Origin: Sulfitobacter pontiacus
GTDB lineage: Bacteria > Pseudomonadota > Alphaproteobacteria > Rhodobacterales > Rhodobacteraceae
NCBI RefSeq assembly: GCF_040790665.1
Contig: NZ_CP160849.1
Location: forward strand, 372,001 to 436,000
Reading direction: 5' to 3'
Length of the DNA stretch: 64,000 nt
The notes under the pieces were generated by a model. It ran no database searches. It was not told the origin of the DNA and worked only from the letters and a program-made list of their open reading frames with translations. This document shows positions 18,877 to 26,971 of the stretch, piece by piece. Each line of letters starts with the position of its first letter. Position 1 is the first letter of the stretch. A program made the position numbers and the translations under genes.

Positions 18877-19530
18877 TTAAAGCTGGAATTCTTTCGCGCG
18901 GGTAAACCCGTCCAGGACAGGTGCGGCGGCGTTGAAACTTTTGCGCCAGCTGATGCCACGTTCGCTTTTGTAGCCCAAACGCACCTCGCCCAGGGGGCCG
19001 TCCATGAACAGGCAAGCGATCCGCCCGCCATCCTTGAGCTGCGCCAACAGCGCTTCGGGCACGTCAGCCACGCCGCCTTGCACGATCACCACGTCATAGG
19101 GCCCATGTTGCTGTGCCCCTTCAGCCAGCGGGCCGTGATGTACGATGACATTGTCGATATCCGCGTTGATCAGGGTTTCCTGCGCTTCTTTCGCCATCTG
19201 CTCGTCATCCTCGACGGCAACGACCGCTTCGGCCATATGTGCGATCACGGCAGAGGAATAGCCGTAGCCACAGCCGATATCGAGCACCAGCTCGTCATTC
19301 TCTACCCCAAGATCGTCCAGCATCTTGGCCAGCGTCCGCGGCTCAAGCAGCACGCGCCCCTCGCCCAAGCTGATGTTTTCGCCCAGATAAGCTGCCTCGC
19401 GGCGGGCCACCGGCACAAAATCCTCGCGCGCCACCTTAAGCATCGCATCAATGATCGGGAACTTGGTAACATCCGAAGGGCGCACCTGAGTATCAACCAT
19501 CATGGTGCGGCGGGCTGTGAAATCTGTCAT
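18877..19530 (-). CDS. pcm: Protein-L-isoaspartate O-methyltransferase
   Basis: SAM-dependent methyltransferase of 217 residues. Motif I VLDIGCGYGYSS (82-93) binds SAM, and the N-terminal VRPSDVTKFPIIDAM region and the later VVIVQGGVADVP segment fit the PCMT family. It repairs isoaspartyl residues in damaged proteins. The gene leads the pcm-tolC-popZ-like series, 57 bp upstream of tolC. Its upstream side is the left boundary of the first integrated element, 200 bp away. Confidence 0.88.
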   Translation of the reverse strand: MTDFTARRTMMVDTQVRPSDVTKFPIIDAMLKVAREDFVPVARREAAYLGENISLGEGRVLLEPRTLAKMLDDLGVENDELVLDIGCGYGYSSAVIAHMAEAVVAVEDDEQMAKEAQETLINADIDNVIVHHGPLAEGAQQHGPYDVVIVQGGVADVPEALLAQLKDGGRIACLFMDGPLGEVRLGYKSERGISWRKSFNAAAPVLDGFTRAKEFQL

Positions 19531-19728
19531 CAGCTAAACTCTTTCGTTCAGTTATTTGTCTCGTGAGATGCCACATCACCGCCCGCCGGGCAACGGCCAG
19601 TCGGGTCAATAGGCGCAATTTTCCGTGTTTGTCGGATAATACGGTTAAAACATAGAGGATGCCATAGCCACGACGCATGGCGCGCGCGGTCAGCCTATGA
19701 GAAACGTAATTTAGAGAGGGAAATATAG

Positions 19729-19772
19729 TGGAGGCGAGTAGGAGAATCGAACTCCTGTACACGGATTTGCAA
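19729..19772 (-). repeat. Left attachment core: displaced 3' half of tRNA-Cys
   Basis: 44 bp identical to the 3' end of the intact tRNA-Cys gene (62125-62168), from CCA through the T-arm to the anticodon loop. The sequence then departs from the tRNA. It is the host-side fragment left when element 1 integrated. Confidence 0.92.
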
Positions 19773-19975
19773 GACTAGGTATACCGTTGAAAATAAATAC
19801 TTTTGTGCCTAGAGAATAACCAAAATCAGCACGAACGTAGCGTGAATGTTTAGAGCGTCGCTATGGCTGAACTCAATTGTCAATATCCTTGATTAATTAG
19901 GAATACGGACTGGCGTTGCTGGAATGAATATGCACCTATAGGGAGAGTTATTAATTCAACAACGAGGCAAACTCA

Positions 19976-20593
19976 TTGGAATTATTGCTTGCATTTTTAG
20001 CCCTTGTTGGCTGTTTGGTCCTGGCCATTTGCATTTCGCGATCTAGCAAAGGAAGGTCGAGTTCGAGCCACAGTTCAGACGATCAAGAAGAACCCTATAA
20101 AAGAACCCGCAACTCTCCTTCGGGAACGCAAGAGAAGCAGCCTAAACCCTTCGATGCCACAAGCGCGCGGCAGCTGCCTGAGCAACGGATCATCCAAGGC
20201 TCTGCTTATGTGACCGATGGTGACACCATCGTAATTGAAAGAACACAAATCCGCCTTTTTGGCGTCGATGCGCCCGAGCTGGATCATCCCTTTGGGAAAA
20301 AAGCCAAGTGGGCGATGGTCAAGCTTTGTAAAGGCCACAAAATCCGCGCGGAAGTATCAGACGAAGACGATTATGGTCGTGTTGTAGCGCGTTGCTATTT
20401 ACCTGATGGTCGAGATTTGTCGGCCGAAATGGTTAAGCAGGGGTTAGCAATTGACTGGCCAAAATTCTCAGGCGGAATTTACCGCAAAATGGAAACGCCA
20501 GATGCCAGAAAAAAGCTTTGGCTTGCCGACGCACGTCAGAAAGGTCGCATGCATGTCTGGGACAAATTTAAGTCGAGCCAAGCCAAGCGTTAG
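19976..20593 (+). CDS. Membrane-anchored thermonuclease (SNase)-family protein
   Basis: Protein of 205 residues: an N-terminal hydrophobic anchor (3-21), a Ser-rich charged linker (22-70), then a staphylococcal-nuclease OB-fold domain. DGDT (81-84), R93 and E101 in IRLFGVDAPEL, and R135 in YGRVV match the metal-binding and catalytic positions of SNase, so it is probably an active extracytoplasmic DNA/RNA nuclease. The start is a TTG after GAGG; a later start would remove the anchor. First gene of the island; a role in defence, DNA uptake or nucleic-acid scavenging cannot be separated. Confidence 0.8.
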   Translation: MELLLAFLALVGCLVLAICISRSSKGRSSSSHSSDDQEEPYKRTRNSPSGTQEKQPKPFDATSARQLPEQRIIQGSAYVTDGDTIVIERTQIRLFGVDAPELDHPFGKKAKWAMVKLCKGHKIRAEVSDEDDYGRVVARCYLPDGRDLSAEMVKQGLAIDWPKFSGGIYRKMETPDARKKLWLADARQKGRMHVWDKFKSSQAKR

Positions 20594-20728
20594 TCTCGAT
20601 CCAAAGCAGCCGTTACTAGCCTTAAACTCGAAAGGCTTCTCAGTATCAAAAGTGCCTTGCGAAAGCGCGAAGACTTGAGACGTGTAACGCCAACTTAGGT
20701 ATCGTTCTGTCTAACGCTTGAAACCCAG

Positions 20729-21355
20729 TCATTGATCAAGCTTAACGACATGTCGCTCGCAAAGGAAATTATCGAAAGATAGAATTAAACGTATCATGTT
20801 ATGAATTTTGGCCTCTTGCCCCGCTTTAGGGGCAATTGTCTTCATACCGAAACCGTGTGCCATTCCGCCCCTAAGCTCTCCGAAAGAGTTAAGGCTCTGA
20901 GAAAGGATTCGATCAAATTCGAATAACCTTATGCCAAGCGGTAGAAATAAAACGTCTTGATCTTTTGTTTTTACCCCATGGTTTTCGTCAACAGCCTTTT
21001 TGTGCTCGGAGATCGCTCGCTTGAATACAACGTCAAGAACATCTTGCAAGCGATCGCCGGCAAACCGAACGTTGATTTCGTTGGCAAGCACTATTTTGTA
21101 AAAGCTACCTGCTGCAAGTAGAGGATCTCTAACCACGCCATCTTTTTCAAAAGCCTTGAGACTATTACTGAGTACTGCCAGCGAGACTCGCTCCAAGTAC
21201 TCCTCAAATGCTGCGTGACAGAGTAAAACAAACGACCTCAGTTTAAGTTCATGTAATCGGCTTACAACATCGTGCTCGGGTAAATCCTGGAGGATACCTC
21301 GCGCCTCGACGATGGCCAATTCGAGCTGCGCAAACGCGGCGGAGCTCTCAGTCAT
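20729..21355 (-). CDS. HEPN-family ribonuclease, MAE_28990-like
   Basis: All-helical protein of 208 residues. ELRGGMAHGFG carries the R-x4-H catalytic motif of HEPN RNases (R162, H167), and LCHAAFEEYLERV (45-57) matches the preceding HEPN helix. It resembles the MAE_28990/MAE_18760 HEPN-like nucleases, which are often encoded beside DUF262 proteins. Its start overlaps the end of the DUF262 gene by 8 bp, implying translational coupling. The likely role is as an RNA-cleaving effector that triggers growth arrest, held or activated by the DUF262 partner; this is inference. Confidence 0.75.
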   Translation of the reverse strand: MTESSAAFAQLELAIVEARGILQDLPEHDVVSRLHELKLRSFVLLCHAAFEEYLERVSLAVLSNSLKAFEKDGVVRDPLLAAGSFYKIVLANEINVRFAGDRLQDVLDVVFKRAISEHKKAVDENHGVKTKDQDVLFLPLGIRLFEFDRILSQSLNSFGELRGGMAHGFGMKTIAPKAGQEAKIHNMIRLILSFDNFLCERHVVKLDQ

Positions 21356-22517
21356 TTTTTTTGATTAGTGGTACTCTGAGCGCCACATTATATTCTTTCT
21401 CAATAAGTTCATACCAATACGCGAACCGATATTTCGTAGCGGAAATACTCTTGGTGGTAGACTCAACTGATCGAACAAATGAGGTGTTCTCAAACGCATA
21501 TTTATAGAGTTTTCTAAATTTCTCAACATCTTCCAGTGCGGCCCTCCTGAATTCTAGGTTAGCAAGTGATCCACCTAAGACGTCAAAAACCGCCCGGTTG
21601 AAGGCACCCTCGTATTTACCTGAGTCAGGAACATATTTCCGCGAAAACGCTCTTTCTTCGAGCAACCCTAGGCCGTCTTGAATGAGTTCTTCTAGCTCTT
21701 TAACAGGTTCTATTACTTGCCCAACTTCAAAGTTTCTATTTTTATAACGACAATACTCATCCAAGAACTCCTTAAGGTTTCCTCGATATTCAATAGCAAA
21801 GCTTTGAAACGCAAAATGCCGGATAGCCACTTCAACGTCCTTCATGCGTTTGTCCGGCTTACTCAGCCCAAGCATCTTTTGGAGGTAGGGACACTCTGCG
21901 GTTTGCTTAATTGCCTCACGAACAAAAGGACCTCTGATCAAAGACATCCTCAACTCCATCGGCGATAGCCTGACAGATCCTGAATTTAGCCGGTGAAATA
22001 TCTCATATAGGACGTCGTCTCTCTTCCATCCGCGTATAACCGCGGTTCTTATTGCTGCTGCATCAATTGCGCGAGCTATCTTCGGCTGCCTGTCTTTGAT
22101 TGACGCCCATGTCTCACCGTTTAGTTCTTTTAAATCTGTCAAACCTTGAAGGCTGAATGAAGTACCGTCTTCAGTCACCCCTTCGAAGAACTCTTTGATC
22201 GATGACAGCCTTTGCTTTCCATCAAGGACAAGGAACTGATTGCGCTCATCTTGTCGCTCTGCAAGTAGAATTTGTGGAATAGGTATTCCTAGAATAAGCG
22301 ACTCAATGAACTTAGACTTTGCTCGCGTTGTCCAGACGCTGCGACGTTGAAAATGCGGCTCGAGGTCAACGATATCAACGAGCTCTTGCCGCAGAGTGGA
22401 AACCGTCCAATCTGAAGGAATGACAAAAATATCTGTGAAGTCGGACGGGGCTATTCTGTAGTCATCACCGCCTTCGGCAGCTTCATCTTCTTCAAACAAA
22501 CTTTCAAGTTGTGACAT
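21348..22517 (-). CDS. DUF262 (GmrSD N-terminal-like) protein
   Basis: Protein of 389 residues. FQRRSVW (56-62) and VLDGKQRLSSI (97-107, the DGQQR-type motif) define the ParB/Srx-like DUF262 domain, which binds or hydrolyses nucleotides in systems such as GmrSD and BrxU. No C-terminal DUF1524/HNH nuclease is present; the remainder is helical. It is therefore probably the sensor/NTPase half, with nuclease activity supplied by the overlapping HEPN gene downstream. First gene of a two-gene operon in a mobile island. Confidence 0.85.
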   Translation of the reverse strand: MSQLESLFEEDEAAEGGDDYRIAPSDFTDIFVIPSDWTVSTLRQELVDIVDLEPHFQRRSVWTTRAKSKFIESLILGIPIPQILLAERQDERNQFLVLDGKQRLSSIKEFFEGVTEDGTSFSLQGLTDLKELNGETWASIKDRQPKIARAIDAAAIRTAVIRGWKRDDVLYEIFHRLNSGSVRLSPMELRMSLIRGPFVREAIKQTAECPYLQKMLGLSKPDKRMKDVEVAIRHFAFQSFAIEYRGNLKEFLDEYCRYKNRNFEVGQVIEPVKELEELIQDGLGLLEERAFSRKYVPDSGKYEGAFNRAVFDVLGGSLANLEFRRAALEDVEKFRKLYKYAFENTSFVRSVESTTKSISATKYRFAYWYELIEKEYNVALRVPLIKKND

Positions 22518-23680
22518 TTCTCATTTCTCCCACCTGCCAAGCTTAGTTAACTGCGGGATGGGCCAAACGGCAATGCTTAAGGCATGCGGGTTGCGGAGCC
22601 GCCCCATAGGAAGACCATATTATTTGGTCCGGCGCTTCATTGCCGCCCGAAGTTTGAAAGCGGACATTCAGGCTGACTGCAGCGAAGGTTCGGTTTCCGT
22701 CCTTGTTGCCTCAATGCCGCTCAATGCCATAGCAGGATCACATGCGTCCATCCTTTTTTATCTCTGCTTTGGCCGTGGGTTAGCGGAGAAGCGTTTAGAT
22801 CGGCTTGCTTTGAGTTTTCTGCGGCATTGGGTTACAATGAGCACCAACAAGCCTCAGCGGTCATATTTCGCTGAATGTAAGCAATTGCTTTTGACAAAAT
22901 CAAACATTAGACATGGCCGGCATCATTAGCCCAACGCCCCCGGAGACGTAAGTATCGGAAGGGGCGATGGGCGGGAAGACACATACTCTCTTGATGATAT
23001 ATCTACTTAGTGGTCCCTACTGACAAACACTATCGAAAAGTCTCGGCGCGGCAGTTTTGACAGTTGGGGCCACTTAACTACTAAGGACTATAAGGGATTA
23101 GCAGTCTGGATTGGTGGCACTACAAATTTCAACTAGTGCTCAGCACGGTCTACCGTTCGATGTTTCGCGCGGCGCAGTTCTGTTTGACCCACCGACCTAC
23201 TGATATCTCCCGCTTACAGACCCAAGTAGCATAGATACAATGGCTTGATGATATATCTACTTAGTGGTCACCACTGACAAACACTATCGAAAAGTCTCGG
23301 CGCGACAGTTTTGACAGTTGGGGCCACTTAACTACTAAGGACTATAAGGGATTAGCAGTCTGGATTGGTGGCACCACAAATTTCAACTAGTGCTCAGCAC
23401 GGTCTACCGTTCGATATTTCGCGCGGCGCAGTTCTATTTGACCCACCGACCTACTGATACCTCCCGCTTACAGACCCAAGTAGCATAGATACAGTGGCTT
23501 GACCTGAGAGCCAGCAAAATTCGTTTCTAGAACTTTACCGCGTTAGCAACCTTTTACAGCGCAGTTAGGTAACAATTTGTTACAGATTCTATATGTGCTT
23601 AGTGGTCCCAGCCGCAGATTATAGTTTGTCAGCCTGGCCTTTCGCCGGCTTAGCTTTCCTCAGCAAGAAGGGGGACTGTG
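22518..23680. other. Non-coding AT-rich region of element 1
   Basis: 1.16 kb between the divergent DUF262 operon and the integrase module. I find no convincing protein gene; an open frame of 123 codons at 22558-22929 lacks a ribosome binding site and recognisable features. It holds a near-perfect 254-bp tandem duplication and a further short copy of its CTTAGTGGTCCC segment at 23598. Promoters of both flanking operons must lie here, and integrase arm sites or an origin are possible. Confidence 0.7.
22990..23497. repeat. 254-bp direct tandem duplication
   Basis: Two head-to-tail units (22990-23243 and 23244-23497) of equal length differ at about 8 positions (roughly 97% identity). Each begins CTTGATGATATATCTACTTA and ends with GTAGCATAGATACA plus TGG. 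The unit has stop codons in all frames I checked, so the conserved information is not protein. Confidence 0.92.
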
Positions 23681-23854
23681 ATGTCAGGTTCGAATATCGA
23701 ACAGCGTGCACTGAGTTTGGTCAACGCTTTTGAAAAATCCGGCAGAACGGTCGCAAGCATAACAATTGACGGAAAGAAAATTGAACTCGTGCTAAGTATC
23801 GGACAGCCCATAGATGAATTTGATAAGATCGGAATGCGCCATGACAAAACGTGA
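23681..23854 (+). CDS. Small protein translationally coupled to integrase 1
   Basis: 57-residue product (starts MSGSNIEQRALSLVNAFEKS) with a very good AGAAGGGGG ribosome binding site. Its stop lies 14 nt inside the integrase gene, so the two are coupled. It has an N-terminal helix and a short beta stretch (TVASITIDGKKIELVL). The prophage has a gene of similar size, fold pattern and position just before its own integrase (54975). I suspect a recombination directionality or integrase-assembly factor, but no known excisionase motif is visible. Confidence 0.7.
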   Translation: MSGSNIEQRALSLVNAFEKSGRTVASITIDGKKIELVLSIGQPIDEFDKIGMRHDKT

Positions 23855-24851
23855 GCTGCCAAAACACGTCTACAAACAGCGGAACGGTCTTTATTTTCAA
23901 CGGCGTGGTTGGCCATCGAGAAAATTCGAGAACGGCTTTGGAACCACAGAATTCTGGCAGGAATACGCTCTAATCCTTTCCGGCGCAGAGACACCCCAAC
24001 GGGTAACCTTCCGGAATTTTACGGCCCTCACAAAAAGCTACCGAAAATCGGCCAGATATGTTCGGCTTAAGCCTCGCACGGCTATGGACTACGACAAGTA
24101 TCTAGACTTTTTTCTCTCCATCATGGCTGACGCAAACCCAAGCCACATGAAACGGAAAGACGTAATCCGGCTCCGAGATACCAATGCTGACAAACCATAT
24201 TTTGCCAATTACGCGATCCGCGTTTTGCGCATCCTGATGGAACACTGCGTCGATTTGGGTTGGAGAGACGACAACCCAGCCAAGGGTGTTGCGGAAATCA
24301 AAACTCAGAAGAGCGAACGTGAACCTTGGCCCAGAGAGCTTCTCGACGTGTACCGCGCCTCTTGCTCGATAGAGTCCAGAGAGCGCCTTGTTATGGAGCT
24401 TTGCGTCGGAACAGGGCAACGGATCGGAGATGTTCTTGAAATGCGTTGGTCTGATATTCAGGACGGTGCGGTGTTTGTTCGTCAAAACAAAACCAGTAAA
24501 GAACTTTGGGTTCCGATCCTGCCTGAACTTCAAACGGCGTTGGACGCAGCCAGCCGCCACTCCTTGTTCATTCTCACAAATGAACGGGGGACGAATCGTT
24601 GGTCTTATCGTGGGGCATCCCAAGCTGTCCGTAAAGTGAGAGAGCAGATTGGAGCCTTAGACTTCGACATTCACAGCTGGCGCTATAACGCTGCATGCGA
24701 ACTGCTCGAAGCGGGCTGCGATGATGATTTGATTGCCGCCGTTACAGGCCAAAGCCCGGCTATGGTCATGCACTATACAAAGAAGGTTCGCCAGAAAATC
24801 AGAGCGCGTCAGGCGCAGCAAAAGCGAACAGAACAAAAACAGAATGTTTAG
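23841..24851 (+). CDS. Tyrosine recombinase (phage integrase family), element 1
   Basis: Integrase of 336 residues, starting at MTKRELPKHVY. The catalytic set is R194 (GTGQR), K217, H278 and R281 (HSWR) and nucleophile Y312; the position usually His is Gln304 (TGQ). The N-terminal part is an arm-binding plus core-binding region. It lies 62 bp from the right tRNA fragment, the usual place for a tRNA-targeting integrase. It is related in layout and motifs to the prophage integrase, consistent with both using the same tRNA-Cys site. An in-frame Met at 23814 lies inside the preceding small gene and is less likely. Confidence 0.92.
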   Translation: MTKRELPKHVYKQRNGLYFQRRGWPSRKFENGFGTTEFWQEYALILSGAETPQRVTFRNFTALTKSYRKSARYVRLKPRTAMDYDKYLDFFLSIMADANPSHMKRKDVIRLRDTNADKPYFANYAIRVLRILMEHCVDLGWRDDNPAKGVAEIKTQKSEREPWPRELLDVYRASCSIESRERLVMELCVGTGQRIGDVLEMRWSDIQDGAVFVRQNKTSKELWVPILPELQTALDAASRHSLFILTNERGTNRWSYRGASQAVRKVREQIGALDFDIHSWRYNAACELLEAGCDDDLIAAVTGQSPAMVMHYTKKVRQKIRARQAQQKRTEQKQNV

Positions 24852-24902
24852 ACGTTTGTTTAGACGTCATTTTTGCTTACCGCTCCAAAATCTTCTAAGC
24901 CA

Positions 24903-24962
24903 TTGAAAATAAATGGAGGCGAGTAGGAGAATCGAACTCCTGTACACGGATTTGCAATCCGC
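24903..24962 (-). repeat. Middle attachment site: tRNA-Cys 3' half shared by both elements
   Basis: 60 bp identical to 62114-62173. Of these, 49 bp (24914-24962) are tRNA-Cys sequence from CCA past the anticodon; the other 11 bp (24903-24913, TTGAAAATAAA) come from the attP side. This is the junction between element 1 and the prophage. The same TTGAAAATAAAT string recurs at 19787-19798. Confidence 0.92.
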
Positions 24963-25128
24963 ACGTTTTTGACTGATTTTTAACGGTTTTTTGTGCAGCA
25001 TATGGACGGAACATACCGGAAACGTTTCGAGAATGTGTGGCAGCGATCAAAGCGTTCTTCCACCTGAGAACTTTGCCGCGGGGACGCCCACTCTCGGGCG
25101 GACAAGCGTAACTGGCCAAACTTAGACG

Positions 25129-25797
25129 CTACTTAGAAACCTTTGAAAGGATTTCGATCGTAGATGTCTGCGCAAAACCGATCAGCTCAGAGAACGCGCC
25201 ACGGACCGTTAGCCCGGAGAGGATGCCTAGGGCTAAGTCGCGGTTCAGGCGTTCTGCAACACTTTGCGCAAGCGCTACCTGCTTTGGAAACGGTGAAAGA
25301 GCTTCGACAACGTAGTCATCACCGTAGACTTGCCGCACAGCTGCGATATCGAACATATCCCGAGCCTGTAAGCTCCAACCCCGGTAAAACACCTTTTTGG
25401 CGATTATTTCACTGGGCTTTTCAAGGAGTGTTGGATGGCCATTGATCTCCCGATTGATTGAATAGTCATCGGTCAACCAGCCACAACAAATTACATCGAT
25501 TTCGCCAACTTCGTCGAACACAATTTTAAGTGACTGTGTACCGTCTGATGTGTAACTGCTAGGGCGTATTGAAAGATCGAAACCTTGTGTCTCAGGGTTT
25601 AAATACGGCATCAGCTGTGGATCATCTAAGAAAAGATCCACATCATGACTTTCGCGGTGATCGATTTGCAACATAAGTGCTGTCCCCCCGCCCAAAGTCC
25701 ACCGATCTATGACGGGCATTTCTTTGTTTACTTGTTCAATAATAGACAAGGCTACGTCAAAAAGGTCGCTCCAGCGACTCGGACTCGGCGTATTCAT
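25129..25797 (-). CDS. AbiEii/AbiGii-type nucleotidyltransferase
   Basis: Protein of 222 residues with the DUF1814 fold. LGGGTALML (35-43) and HRESHDVDLF (47-56) supply the nucleotidyltransferase G-G/D-x-D motif (D52, D54), and EIDVICC near 100 may give the third acidic residue. Such proteins are toxins of type IV toxin-antitoxin pairs that nucleotidylate tRNAs or block growth, or are relatives of unknown target. It lies 10 bp downstream of a small gene in one operon rather than beside a standard AbiEi wHTH antitoxin. Confidence 0.8.
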   Translation of the reverse strand: MNTPSPSRWSDLFDVALSIIEQVNKEMPVIDRWTLGGGTALMLQIDHRESHDVDLFLDDPQLMPYLNPETQGFDLSIRPSSYTSDGTQSLKIVFDEVGEIDVICCGWLTDDYSINREINGHPTLLEKPSEIIAKKVFYRGWSLQARDMFDIAAVRQVYGDDYVVEALSPFPKQVALAQSVAERLNRDLALGILSGLTVRGAFSELIGFAQTSTIEILSKVSK

Positions 25798-25807
25798 GTG
25801 GGAGACT

Positions 25808-26068
25808 TTATAATGCGAGGGGAATCGGGTTTGCGCATTGCCCTTGCAGATAGGCAGCTACAGATTTTGCACTGTCCTCAATGCCCATTTCTTTAATGAA
25901 ATCCATTTGGAGATCTGGTTTAACCTCTGTAAAAAAAGAAAAAACGGGCCCCCAAGCCCCTTTCATCGCATCTAAGCTAGAAATGCAAGATGCGAGTTGA
26001 TGTGCAGAAAGGTTCGCACCATAGGGTGCGTTCACAGTTCCCAAAATCTTGGAAGCCACGGCGGACAT
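25808..26068 (-). CDS. Small partner of the AbiEii-like gene
   Basis: Helical protein of 86 residues, not recognised. It has a strong AAGGAG ribosome binding site and is the first gene of the two-gene operon with the nucleotidyltransferase. It lacks the winged-helix DNA-binding region of AbiEi antitoxins. By position it may be the antitoxin or a chaperone-like partner; this is inferred only from operon structure. Confidence 0.65.
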   Translation of the reverse strand: MSAVASKILGTVNAPYGANLSAHQLASCISSLDAMKGAWGPVFSFFTEVKPDLQMDFIKEMGIEDSAKSVAAYLQGQCANPIPLAL

Positions 26069-26281
26069 TTCTGCTTTCTCCTTTTTTACTTTTCTATATT
26101 TAGTTGTTTTCTACTAATTTTGCAATAAGGGCGAGCGCTTGATGCAGATCTAGCGTGACAGCCTGCCTTGGCCTTGGAAAAGTTAAGCAGCCCACACGTA
26201 TCGAAATATATCGCCATCAGATGGACGTACCGCAAGCTATACGTTGCTGCGAAATTCTCACATCACTAATTTAAGTTTGTG

Positions 26282-26893
26282 CTAGAGCTCGACAGGTACG
26301 GCCGTACAGCTTCGATTTGCCCTGATCGGCGCATCCCCGTCCGACATACCAGGGCAACCTGTATAGAGCGGCTCCAGACAAAACTCTGCGTTGGGCTCCA
26401 AACCATACGGCGCGGTCACCTGATACTGGAACGTGATCGGCTTTGACCCGACGTTTTGACTTTGCACGGGCCGATCGAGGCGAACATACAAGCTGGCATC
26501 GGTGCGCGGGTTGCGGAAGGAGTAGCGCGTTTTCCCAGGTACGATCTGGCAGTTTCGTCCCTCCTCTGTCCGCTCGATCTCAACCTCGATCGCGCAGCTG
26601 CGCCCGCCCCCGCACCGGGGCCCCAACACATCCGACCGCGATATCCGAAAAATCACATCCGGCCGCTGTAGGATTTTCACGTCTTCGACCAGATGCGACA
26701 GCGTCTGGGTATTCGCATCCACCTTGTCACCTAAGCGCCAAGGAGAGAACACCAGCTCGTTGACCACGGGCACATAGGCACCAATCCATGCGGCGAAGGC
26801 CCCGATGACGGTGATGCGGAAAAACTTGCCGCCATCCTTTCGCCACTCCGACCAGTTGATCAGCCCCGCGCGCGGGGTTTCTTCTTCAGACAT
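26282..26893 (-). CDS. Prophage membrane protein, unknown
   Basis: Product of 203 residues with one transmembrane helix (about 25-45), a short helical stalk, and a beta-rich C-terminal domain with several Cys (near 92, 98, 111, 178-187) that suits an extracytoplasmic location. I chose Met 26893 because a GGAG precedes it; a longer reading frame to 26986 runs into the gpD gene. It lies after the last tail gene, a common position for lysogenic-conversion cargo. Function unknown. Confidence 0.6.
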   Translation of the reverse strand: MSEEETPRAGLINWSEWRKDGGKFFRITVIGAFAAWIGAYVPVVNELVFSPWRLGDKVDANTQTLSHLVEDVKILQRPDVIFRISRSDVLGPRCGGGRSCAIEVEIERTEEGRNCQIVPGKTRYSFRNPRTDASLYVRLDRPVQSQNVGSKPITFQYQVTAPYGLEPNAEFCLEPLYTGCPGMSDGDAPIRANRSCTAVPVEL

Positions 26894-26952
26894 GCAGACA
26901 GGCTCCAGGTGCAGACATTTCAAGCCAAGATGCCCGCGGGTGCGCTTTGGAG

Positions 26953-26971
26953 CCTCTGGCGGGTTCCCTAC
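26953..26971. repeat. Dispersed 19-bp motif, degenerate copy
   Basis: CCTCTGGCGG, one extra G, then TTCCC and TAC. It overlaps the stop codon of the gpD gene. Weakest of the six members. Confidence 0.5.

Larger units (their letters stand above)
19729..24962. mobile_element. Integrated element 1, a 5.2-kb island at tRNA-Cys
   Basis: Bounded by two copies of the tRNA-Cys 3' half. It contains a thermonuclease-like gene, a DUF262-HEPN operon, a long non-coding stretch with a tandem repeat, and a tyrosine integrase placed next to the right boundary, as is usual for tRNA-targeted islands. Base composition is clearly more AT-rich than the host genes. No capsid, packaging or conjugation gene is present, so it is an integrative island or satellite relying on a helper or on its own integrase for movement. 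Confidence 0.85.

Noticed and set aside
22558-22929. 123-codon plus-strand open frame in the non-coding region of element 1
   Set aside because: No ribosome binding site, no recognisable domain, irregular composition; treated as non-coding.
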